From positions 1 to 6,513 of the forward strand of contig JALSTE010000797.1 of assembly GCA_026983855.1 (NCBI GenBank): 6,513 nucleotides of DNA, given 5' to 3'. Shown here piece by piece: positions 1 through 5,800 of this stretch. Under the pieces are notes generated by a model. It worked only from the letters and a program-made list of their open reading frames with translations, did no database searches and was not told where the DNA came from. The stretch's first letter is position 1. Each line of letters opens with the position of its first letter. The position numbers were made by a program, and so were the translations under genes. This stretch comes from Acidimicrobiia bacterium. Its GTDB lineage: Bacteria > Actinomycetota > Acidimicrobiia > Acidimicrobiales > Poriferisodalaceae.

Positions 1-641
1 TGGAAGACGAAGATCCAACGCCAGCTGTAGGCGTCCACTATGGGTCCCCCCACCACCACTCCCAGCACCGGCGCCCCGGCCATCACCAGGGACCAGTAAC
101 CCATGGCCTGGACCCGCCTCTCGGGAGGGTAGACCCGGTTGATCATGGCCATGGCCGAGGGCCCGGTGGCCGCCCCTCCCGCCGCCCCGAGTATGCGGAA
201 GGCGATCAGGCTCGGGGTGTTCCAGCTCAGGGCGATGAACACCGCGAACAGCCCGGCCAGGGACAGCGACACCAGGTAGACCCGTCGGTGGCCCAGCATG
301 TCCCCCAGACGACCCACCGAGGGCCCCACCAGGGCGAAGGTGAGTATGGGGCCGGTGATCACCCACGAGACCATGCTCTCGGGCGAGCCGAACTCGGCGG
401 CGATGTCGGGGATGGCCACGGCCAGGATGGTGATGGTGAAGGCGACGGAGAACATTCCGGCCAGGGACACCCCGAGCACCCACCGGTGATAGTTGCCGGC
501 GCTCTCCAGACGTCGGGCCACCCGACGACGGAACAGGACCGGCCAGGGCACCGAGGCCACCGGCAGCACACCGGGGGATCCCACCCTGAGCGATCTCGAG
601 GGTTGCCCGTCCCTGCTCCTGTGCTCTCCACGGTCCGGCAT
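1..641 (-). CDS. MFS transporter, DHA2/EmrB-like drug or solute exporter (3' end missing)
   Basis: This is a proton-coupled secondary transporter of the inner membrane; the substrate cannot be told from sequence. The first 213 residues are present and the frame runs off the left edge. Visible membrane segments: TM1 about residues 55-78, ending AVAIPDI; TM2 about 91-110; TM3 about 121-140; TM4 about 144-167; TM5 about 180-200; and the start of TM6. The TM2-TM3 loop carries MFS motif A (GRLGDMLGHRR, 110-120). TM5 carries a motif C-like GAPVLGVVVGGP (189-200), typical of antiporters, followed by SWRWIF, a common DHA2 (14-TM) feature. The usual RxxQG of TM4 is R149-I-L-G-A here, so the Gln is missing. 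I chose ATG 641-639, which has a TANNNT box 8 nt upstream. An alternative is GTG at 569-567, with GGGTGGGA (586-579) 9 nt before it; this would remove an Arg-rich 24-residue extension. It lies 177 bp downstream of the kinase gene on the same strand, with its own apparent promoter region. Confidence 0.88.
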   Translation of the reverse strand, partial: MPDRGEHRSRDGQPSRSLRVGSPGVLPVASVPWPVLFRRRVARRLESAGNYHRWVLGVSLAGMFSVAFTITILAVAIPDIAAEFGSPESMVSWVITGPILTFALVGPSVGRLGDMLGHRRVYLVSLSLAGLFAVFIALSWNTPSLIAFRILGAAGGAATGPSAMAMINRVYPPERRVQAMGYWSLVMAGAPVLGVVVGGPIVDAYSWRWIFVF

Positions 642-649
642 CGACGCGC

Positions 650-655
650 ACGGTA
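650..655 (-). promoter_or_regulatory. Candidate -10 box for the MFS gene, leaderless-type
   Basis: The minus strand reads TACCGT (TANNNT), followed by 8 nt and then ATG at 641-639. No Shine-Dalgarno precedes this ATG, so a transcript beginning at or next to the ATG is plausible, as is common in actinobacteria. The hexamer at the matching -35 position (ACCGTT) is poor. This is an inference from motif and spacing only. Confidence 0.35.
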
Positions 656-661
656 CCGCCA

Positions 662-681
662 GTGACCGGTGGAACGGTCAC
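662..681. promoter_or_regulatory. Perfect 7-bp inverted repeat, candidate operator for the MFS gene
   Basis: The plus strand reads GTGACCG, then 6 nt (gtggaa), then CGGTCAC: a perfect palindrome with 7-bp arms. It lies 21-40 bp upstream of the predicted ATG, covering the -35 to -10 interval of the candidate leaderless promoter. This is where a TetR-, MarR- or GntR-type repressor of a transporter would bind. The half-site GTGACC recurs at 696-701. No regulator gene is in the window, so the binding protein is unknown. Confidence 0.45.
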
Positions 682-694
682 CGCACGGGGTCGT

Positions 695-710
695 TGTGAC
701 CTCAATCACA
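695..710. promoter_or_regulatory. CRP/GlxR-type binding site upstream of the MFS gene
   Basis: The sequence TGTGA-CCTCAA-TCACA matches the CRP consensus TGTGA-N6-TCACA in every defined position. The same consensus is described for E. coli CRP, mycobacterial CRP (Rv3676) and corynebacterial GlxR. The centre at 702.5 is 61.5 bp upstream of the A of the predicted ATG, the classical class I activator distance if the transcript is leaderless. The site also falls between a perfect TTGACA (719-714, minus strand) and a weak -10 (CAACGA), so repression of that alternative promoter is possible too. Confidence 0.5.
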
Positions 711-713
711 TCA

Positions 714-719
714 TGTCAA
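714..719 (-). promoter_or_regulatory. Perfect TTGACA hexamer, candidate -35 of an alternative MFS promoter
   Basis: The minus strand reads TTGACA at 719-714. A 17-nt spacer leads to CAACGA (696-691), which is a poor -10 match. The hexamer is perfect and the direction fits, but the weak -10 keeps this low. If real, its spacer contains the CRP-type palindrome at 695-710 and the 5' untranslated region would contain the palindrome at 662-681. Confidence 0.25.
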
Positions 720-779
720 CCCACCCCCGAATCAGGCGGGGACAGCCTTCGGTCGGGCAGCGTGGGGGCACCATCGGGT

Positions 780-807
780 CCTGGGGTCCCGGACGCCGCG
801 GCCCAGG
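780..807 (-). terminator. Weak candidate terminator hairpin after the PASTA kinase gene
   Basis: The arms CCTGGG (780-785) and CCCAGG (802-807) are perfect 6-bp complements enclosing 16 nt of very GC-rich sequence that can pair further (GTCC/GGAC). It lies 12 bp past the kinase stop codon. There is no U-tract, so at best it is a GC-rich actinobacterial-type hairpin and may be chance. Confidence 0.2.
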
Positions 808-818
808 TTCACCAGCGG

Positions 819-2849
819 CTACCGCGGGGCGAACAGCTCCACCCCGTCACCCGGCTTGAGCAGGGTACCCACCCGGGGACTCACCGAATCCACGATGTTG
901 CCCCCACCGCTGACACCGGTGCGGACCAGGCCCACCGCCTCCAGGGCGCTGGTGGCATCCTCGATCGACATACCGATCACGTTCGGAACCGCTCGTCGGT
1001 CGGGACCCTTGGAGACCACGACCTGGACCTCGGAGCCCCGATCCACCTGGGTTCCCGGCTCGGGCGTCTGGGTGATCACCGAACCCTCGGGCACCGTCTC
1101 GGAGAACTGACGGTCGGGGGCCTCGACCAGGGTCAGTTGCTCGGTGGCCACCGCGGCGGCGGCGTCCTCGAGGGTCAGTCCCACCAGTGTCGGTACGTTG
1201 CGGGGTACCGGCCCGGCGGAGAACACCAGCTCCACCTCGGCTCCCGGCTCCCGCAGCAGCCCTCCGTCGAGGGGTTCACCGTCGACGGTCATCACCATGA
1301 CCTGCCCGGCCGGAATCACCTCGTCGAAGACCGGCTCCCGGCTGGCCACCTTGAAACCACGGGCGTTCAGCCTCTCCTCGGCCCGGTCGATCTGGTAGCC
1401 GACCACCCACGGGGTCATGACCAGGTAGGGGCCGGACACCACATCGACGGAAATGATCGAGTCCTCGGGGAGATCGGTACCCGGTGCCGGTGACTGGCGG
1501 ATCACCGACTCGGCCTCGAAGGTGTCGGACCTGACCGGGTCCTCATCGAGGGTCCAACCGTGGAGGTCGGCTATGGAGCGCACCTCGGCCACCGGGCGGC
1601 CCCTGAAGTCCTCCACCACCGCCGAGGGGACCCCCTCGGGCTCGACGCTCGACACCATGGCCGCGGTGGCCACCCCGGCCGCTATGAGCACCAGGGCCAC
1701 CCCCGCCAACCACAGACCCCGTCGTGGTGACCTCCGGTCCCGCCGCTCACGGCGTCGCCGACGACGCTCCGCCCGACCACGGCGCTCACCACCATCGTCA
1801 TCGGCGAGCAGACCCGGACCGGTCTGATCGGCGTCGTCGCCCTCGAGGGCCTCGACGTCGAATATGCCGATCTCGCCACCACTGCCGGATGCCACCACGT
1901 CAGGGGCGTCCCCCCCGGGGGCGACAGGGTCACCGGCGGGTGGCAGGGTGGCGGTGGCCTCACCGAAGGCCGGCAGACCGCCCGGCACGGTGCCCGCCAG
2001 GGGCAGGCGTCCGGGAGGCGACAGGTGCTCCGTCGCATCCTCCAGACCCCGGGTGAACTCCTCGGCGGTGGGACGCTCCCCGGGATCGGCCGACCCGGCC
2101 CGGCGCAGGATCCCCGCCGCCGGACCGAATTCGTCGGGCACGGGAACGTCGTGGATCTGACGGGTCGCCAGGACGTCGAGCCCCGCTCCCCGGGCCCCGG
2201 GGACCTCCCCGGTCACGGACTCCACCAGGGTCAGGACCAGGCTGTAGACATCGGTGCGACCGTCGCCCGTTCCCGGTAGGGCCCGCTCGGGGGCGGCGTA
2301 GCGCACCGTCCCCAGAACGACCCCGTCGGGTTCGGTGAGGGCCGCCTCGCTCAGGGCCCGTACCAGCCCGAAATCGCCGACGCGGAGCCTTCCCCCGAGG
2401 TCGAACAGCAGGTTCGCCGGTTTGATGTCCCGGTGCACCATTCCCCGCCGGTGGGCGGCGGCCAGTCCGCTGGCGGCCTCGATACCCACCTTCACCGCCT
2501 GGGACACAGTCAGGCGGGCTCCGGTGGCCAGCAGGGACCGGAGACTCCCCCCGGCCAGGAACTCCGTGACCAGGTAGGGGCCGTCGGCGTCGTCGCCCCA
2601 GTCGTAGACCGCCACCAGGTGAGGATGGCTGAAGGCCGCGGCGGAACGGGCCTCCTGGGCGAATCGACGGAGGAACAGGGGGTCCCGGGCCAGGCCGGGG
2701 TGCAGCACCTTGACCGCCACCTGCCGCTTCAGGCGCAGGTCGTCGGCCAGGTAGACGCGGGCCGAGGCCCCGGCCCCCACCAGTGAGACCAGGCGGTAGC
2801 GGCCCTCGATGATCCGTCCGACTCCTCCGTCGGCCCAAGTGGTGGTCAC
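819..2849 (-). CDS. Transmembrane Ser/Thr protein kinase with PASTA repeats (PknB/PrkC/Stk family)
   Basis: This membrane receptor kinase would sense envelope fragments outside and phosphorylate Ser/Thr on cytoplasmic targets. With the GTG start at 2849 it has 676 residues. The kinase domain spans about 17-270: glycine loop G25-A-G27 to V32, ATP lysine K47 in VAVK, alpha-C E66, HRDIKPAN (139-146; catalytic D141), DFG 159-161, GT181 with APE 186-188, D200 and R259. All catalytic residues are present, and it is an RD kinase. A disordered acidic linker (about 295-355) and a run of Arg (356-377) lead to one membrane helix (about 379-399). Four PASTA units follow outside: about 405-474, 475-547, 548-616 and 617-676; the second is degenerate. 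The frame stays open to a GTG at 3065, but the extension is unlike a kinase N-terminus and would overlap the divergent gene. The GTG at 2849 sits 7 nt after TACTGT and 15 residues before GRYRL. A pknB label would be by similarity only, because no pbpA/rodA neighbours are visible. Confidence 0.95.
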   Translation of the reverse strand: MTTTWADGGVGRIIEGRYRLVSLVGAGASARVYLADDLRLKRQVAVKVLHPGLARDPLFLRRFAQEARSAAAFSHPHLVAVYDWGDDADGPYLVTEFLAGGSLRSLLATGARLTVSQAVKVGIEAASGLAAAHRRGMVHRDIKPANLLFDLGGRLRVGDFGLVRALSEAALTEPDGVVLGTVRYAAPERALPGTGDGRTDVYSLVLTLVESVTGEVPGARGAGLDVLATRQIHDVPVPDEFGPAAGILRRAGSADPGERPTAEEFTRGLEDATEHLSPPGRLPLAGTVPGGLPAFGEATATLPPAGDPVAPGGDAPDVVASGSGGEIGIFDVEALEGDDADQTGPGLLADDDGGERRGRAERRRRRRERRDRRSPRRGLWLAGVALVLIAAGVATAAMVSSVEPEGVPSAVVEDFRGRPVAEVRSIADLHGWTLDEDPVRSDTFEAESVIRQSPAPGTDLPEDSIISVDVVSGPYLVMTPWVVGYQIDRAEERLNARGFKVASREPVFDEVIPAGQVMVMTVDGEPLDGGLLREPGAEVELVFSAGPVPRNVPTLVGLTLEDAAAAVATEQLTLVEAPDRQFSETVPEGSVITQTPEPGTQVDRGSEVQVVVSKGPDRRAVPNVIGMSIEDATSALEAVGLVRTGVSGGGNIVDSVSPRVGTLLKPGDGVELFAPR

Positions 2850-2856
2850 ACCGCCG

Positions 2857-2862
2857 ACAGTA
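2857..2862 (-). promoter_or_regulatory. Candidate -10 box for the PASTA kinase gene, leaderless-type
   Basis: The minus strand reads TACTGT (TANNNT), then 7 nt (cggcggt), then the GTG at 2849. The upstream sequence holds no strong Shine-Dalgarno, and the spacing suits a transcript starting at the GTG. The candidate -35 (about 2885-2880) has no TTGACA similarity. This box is part of the reason for choosing the 2849 start. Confidence 0.4.
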
Positions 2863-2878
2863 CCGTCCCCGCGCTCGG

Positions 2879-2903
2879 GGTCCGGGGCAGCCGCACCCGG
2901 ACC
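2879..2903. repeat. Perfect 8-bp inverted repeat upstream of the kinase gene
   Basis: GGTCCGGG (2879-2886) and CCCGGACC (2896-2903) are exact complements separated by 9 nt. The repeat covers the expected -35 region of the kinase promoter and lies in the 204-bp divergent region shared with the gene at 3054. It could be an operator or a hairpin. In DNA this GC-rich an 8-bp match can also arise by chance. Confidence 0.35.
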
Positions 2904-3053
2904 GACCCTCAGCTCCGGACAGGCGTCCACGGCCGGGCCCACCCTCCCCCAGAACCTCACCGACCACCACGAACCGCGACCGGAGACGGCGATGAACCGG
3001 CCCCGGTGGGGAGTTGATGGGTTTCCCGGGCCGTCATCGGCGATGATGGCGGG

Positions 3054-3557
3054 GTGAGCAGACACCCGAACTCCGAATCGGAATCCGGCCCCGAACCCGG
3101 ATCCGGCGACTTCCGCCGGCTCTGGTTGCCACGACTCCTGATCTCGGGGGGCCTGGTCCTGGCCGCGGTCTTCGGCTACCTGGGGGTGACCCGAGCCGAC
3201 ACCGCGGGCGGCGGGCCCGAGCTGGGTCCGGAGGTGGAGTCGGTGTTTCCCCTGGTGGGGGCCCTCGAGCCCCGCCAGACCCCGGTGGGCATAGACCTCA
3301 CCCGAAACTGGGAACTCACAGGTCTGAACGTCGGCGGGATCGAGATACCCATGGACCAGATCGTTCCCGTGGCCGGTAGACCCGACAGCGGTTCAGGGGC
3401 CACCGTGACCCAGCTCGGTCGCTACTTCTACGAGCCGGGACCAGGCCGGGCGGTGGAGGAGTTCAACACCGGGAGGGTCTGCGTGGTGGCCCGTATCCGC
3501 AACCAGTTGGATCCGACCGACACCTCCACCGTCAACTGGTGCTTCACCGCCGGCTGA
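3054..3557 (+). CDS. Small single-pass membrane-anchored exported protein, unknown function
   Basis: I do not recognise this 167-residue protein. It has a polar, Ser/Glu/Pro-rich cytoplasmic tail (1-19), a positively charged patch (R21, R22, R27), one membrane helix (about 28-45) and an extracytoplasmic part of about 120 residues. There is no lipobox Cys, so it should be a signal anchor rather than a lipoprotein. The outer part alternates short hydrophobic stretches with Gly, Pro and Asn turns (for example 77-83 and 91-98), which suggests a beta-sandwich or Ig-like fold. It has exactly two Cys, C143 and C163 near the end, which could form a disulfide. The GTG at 3054 is the first start after an in-frame stop at 3015-3017. 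No strong Shine-Dalgarno is seen; GATGAT (3042-3047) lies 6 nt upstream and is a possible leaderless -10. It is divergent from the PASTA kinase and convergent with ligA. The coding call is firm; any role with the kinase is speculation. Confidence 0.82.
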   Translation: MSRHPNSESESGPEPGSGDFRRLWLPRLLISGGLVLAAVFGYLGVTRADTAGGGPELGPEVESVFPLVGALEPRQTPVGIDLTRNWELTGLNVGGIEIPMDQIVPVAGRPDSGSGATVTQLGRYFYEPGPGRAVEEFNTGRVCVVARIRNQLDPTDTSTVNWCFTAG

Positions 3558-3656
3558 ACCCGGGTTGGGCCCATCCCTGCCGCCACCGGACCCCACGAAC
3601 CGCCCACTGGTCGGTAGGGGTACACGCCACCCACCGGTGAGACACGGCGAAGCCCC
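3558..3656. other. Convergent intergenic region between the small exported protein and ligA
   Basis: Two genes end facing each other across 99 bp. A shared bidirectional terminator would be expected here. The best candidate is a 7-bp stem with one G:T pair, CACTGGT (3605-3611) with ACCGGTG (3633-3639) around a 21-nt loop, and it lacks a U-tract. A 10-bp palindrome, AACCCGGGTT (3557-3566), overlaps the stop codon of the plus-strand gene. Neither is convincing as an intrinsic terminator. Confidence 0.3.
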
Positions 3657-5765
3657 TCAGTCCCCGGGCGATTCCCCGGTCTCGAGGAGCCTCACGAATC
3701 CGGCCTCGTCGAGGATCGGGACCCCGAGGTCACGGGCCTTGGACAACTTGGACTCACCGGGATTCTCCCCCACGACCACGGCGAAGGTCCGTTTGGAGAC
3801 CGATCCCGGGGAGCGACCCCCGCGGGCCTTGATGGCCGCCTCGGCCTCCTCCCGGCTGAAGTTCTCCAGGGTCCCGGTGACCACCACCGACCTCCCCGCC
3901 AGGGTCTGGGGAAGGTCGGCGTTCTCCACGATGTCGGTCCTCACCCCGGCCGCCTTCAGCTTGTGGACCACCTCCCGGTTGTGGGGGTCGGAGAAGTAGG
4001 AGACGACCGACTCGGCGATGACCGGACCAATGCCCTCCACCGCCGCGATCTCCTCCGGCGAGGCCTCCATGATCGCCTCCAGGGAACCGAACCGACGGGC
4101 CAGGGCCTCGGCCCCGGTGGGACCGAGGTGCTCGATCCCCAGGCCTATGAGCAGCCGGGCCAGGGGCCGGTTCCGGGACTCGTCTATGGCCCTCAGCAGC
4201 GAGTTGACCGACTTTTCCTTCCACCCCCTGAAGGCCAGCAGATCCTCGGCCCGCAGCGAGTACAGATCGGCCGGATCGGAGACCAGACCCTCCGTGACCA
4301 GCAGGTGGACGGTCTCCTCGCCCAGTCCCTCGATGTCCATCGCCGATCGACCGGCGAAGTAGGCGATTCCCTGCTCCACCCGGCAGGGGCAGGCCGGATT
4401 GGGGCAGTAGGTGTTGGCGTCACCCTCGTGGCGCACCAGGGGGGTTCCGCAGCACGGACAGTTCCTGGGGAAGCTCCACGGCCTGGAGTCCGGGGGCCGC
4501 AGCTCCAGCACCGGTCCCACCACCTCGGGAATGACGTCTCCGGCCTTGCGCACGATCACCGTGTCACCTGGTCGGACGTCCTTGAGCCGGACCTGATCCT
4601 CGTTGTGGAGGGTGGCCATCGAGACCGTCGAACCACCCACGTTCACCGGCTCGAGGACCGCGAACGGCGTGGCCCTCCCCGTCCTCCCGATCGAGACCAT
4701 GATGTCCTTGAGGAGGGTGGTCTTCTCCTCGGGGGGGAATTTGTAGGCGATGGCCCAGCGGGGGGCCTTGGAGGTGGCCCCCAGCAGGGCCCGGTGGGCC
4801 AGGCCGTTCACCTTCACCACCGCCCCGTCGATGTCGTAGTCGAGTTCGTAGCGGTGTTCCTGACGGTCCAGGCAGTACCGGTGGGCGGCCTCGATGTCGT
4901 CGTGGACCTCGATGATCGGATTGACGGGGAGCCCCCGTTCGGCCAGGTAGTCGAAGGTCTCGCGTGCGGTGGCGAAGGTGGGGACGCCCTCGGTCTCCCC
5001 GAGCTGATAGCTCCAGAACGACAGGTGACGGCTGGCGGTCACCGCCGGATCCTTCTGACGGAGGGATCCGGCCGCCGTGTTCCGGGGGTTGGCAAAGGTG
5101 GGTTTGCCCTCGGCCAGCATGCGTTCATTGAGCGACTCGAACTCCGAGATGGGCATGTAGACCTCGCCCCGGACCTCCAGCACGTCGGGGTGGGGAGGCC
5201 GGAGCACACCCGGTATCACCTCGATGGTCGCCACGTTGGGGGTGACGTCCTCACCCACCCGTCCGTCACCACGGGTGGCGGCCTGAACGTAGACGCCCTT
5301 CTCGTAGCGGATCGACACCGCCAGGCCGTCGTACTTCGGTTCGCAGATGAATTCCGGCTCCCCCGCCCCGGCCTCGGCCAGGGTCCTCGCCACCCTCTCG
5401 TGCCAGGCCATCAGGCCCTCCCGATCGGTGACGTTGTCTATGGACAGCATCGGGATGGCGTGCTCGACGGGGGCGAACAGCGGAGATGCGGGGGCCCCCG
5501 CCCGCTGGGTGGGTGAGTCGGGGGTCACCAGGGACGGGTACCTGGCCTCCAGGGCCTGGAGTTCCCTCATCAGGGAGTCGTACACGGCGTCGGGAACGAG
5601 GGGCTGGTCCCTTTCGAAGTAGGCGATGTTGTACTCGGTCAGGCGCCTCCGCAGCTCCTCCGCCCGAGCCACCGCCTCCGCCGGTGGGGCCCCCTCCCGG
5701 TCCGACGGGGACCGATCGGCCGCCTCGGGCGTGGTTTCCGCGTCCTGGGGTGGTGTGTCACTCAC
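3657..5765 (-). CDS. ligA: NAD+-dependent DNA ligase LigA
   Basis: LigA seals 3'-OH/5'-phosphate nicks in replication and repair, using NAD+ to form a ligase-adenylate. From the GTG at 5765 it has 702 residues, close to the usual 670-700. In order: a disordered acidic tail (1-30); domain Ia, with Y49, D59, Y62 and D63 matching E. coli Y22, D32, Y35 and D36; and the nucleotidyltransferase core with catalytic K144 in CEPKYDGLAVS, ATRGDG (163-168), LEVRGEVY (196-203), DGAVVKVN (313-320) and WAIAYKFP (337-344). The OB fold follows (about 350-425, with GRTGRATP and ATLHNED), then a four-Cys zinc site (C436, C439, C454, C459), helix-hairpin-helix repeats (about 475-610) and a BRCT domain (about 616-695). 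Nothing is truncated. The residue matching E. coli H23 is F50. The frame stays open to a GTG at 5855, but that extension would overlap the divergent gene; the 5765 GTG sits 7 nt after TAATCT. It is probably essential and monocistronic. Confidence 0.97.
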   Translation of the reverse strand: MSDTPPQDAETTPEAADRSPSDREGAPPAEAVARAEELRRRLTEYNIAYFERDQPLVPDAVYDSLMRELQALEARYPSLVTPDSPTQRAGAPASPLFAPVEHAIPMLSIDNVTDREGLMAWHERVARTLAEAGAGEPEFICEPKYDGLAVSIRYEKGVYVQAATRGDGRVGEDVTPNVATIEVIPGVLRPPHPDVLEVRGEVYMPISEFESLNERMLAEGKPTFANPRNTAAGSLRQKDPAVTASRHLSFWSYQLGETEGVPTFATARETFDYLAERGLPVNPIIEVHDDIEAAHRYCLDRQEHRYELDYDIDGAVVKVNGLAHRALLGATSKAPRWAIAYKFPPEEKTTLLKDIMVSIGRTGRATPFAVLEPVNVGGSTVSMATLHNEDQVRLKDVRPGDTVIVRKAGDVIPEVVGPVLELRPPDSRPWSFPRNCPCCGTPLVRHEGDANTYCPNPACPCRVEQGIAYFAGRSAMDIEGLGEETVHLLVTEGLVSDPADLYSLRAEDLLAFRGWKEKSVNSLLRAIDESRNRPLARLLIGLGIEHLGPTGAEALARRFGSLEAIMEASPEEIAAVEGIGPVIAESVVSYFSDPHNREVVHKLKAAGVRTDIVENADLPQTLAGRSVVVTGTLENFSREEAEAAIKARGGRSPGSVSKRTFAVVVGENPGESKLSKARDLGVPILDEAGFVRLLETGESPGD

Positions 5766-5772
5766 ACCGTGG

Positions 5773-5778
5773 AGATTA
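5773..5778 (-). promoter_or_regulatory. Candidate -10 box for ligA, leaderless-type
   Basis: The minus strand reads TAATCT (TANNNT; 4 of 6 match TATAAT), followed by 7 nt (ccacggt) and the GTG at 5765. No Shine-Dalgarno is present, and the sequence just before the GTG ends in cggt, as it does at the kinase start. The corresponding -35 (about 5801-5796, TGTGGG) is weak and would overlap the start of the divergent gene. Confidence 0.45.
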
Positions 5779-5800
5779 GGGGCTGGAAGCCGGGGCCCAC

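Noticed and set aside
725..741. CCCCG-N7-CGGGG inverted repeat between the kinase and transporter genes
   Set aside because: Only 5-bp all-G/C arms and no U-tract; such repeats are expected by chance at this base composition.
669..1493. 274-codon open frame on the plus strand
   Set aside because: It is mostly antisense to the PASTA region of the kinase gene, and its composition (many His, Gly, Asp, Gln) is typical of a mirror frame.
1960..2970. 336-codon open frame on the minus strand overlapping the kinase gene
   Set aside because: It is a shifted frame of the kinase coding sequence, Gly/Arg/Pro-rich and without motifs.
2850..3065. N-terminal extension of the kinase to the GTG at 3065
   Set aside because: The 72 added residues are unlike kinase N-termini, would overlap the divergent gene, and would swallow the candidate -10 box.
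3557..3566. AACCCGGGTT palindrome as a terminator
   Set aside because: It is a 10-bp palindrome with no loop, cannot form a normal terminator hairpin, and has no U-tract.
3963..5516. 517-codon open frame on the plus strand
   Set aside because: It lies wholly antisense to ligA, whose motifs are unmistakable. The translation is Gly/Arg/His/Val-rich with no domain pattern, as expected from the complement of GC-rich coding DNA.
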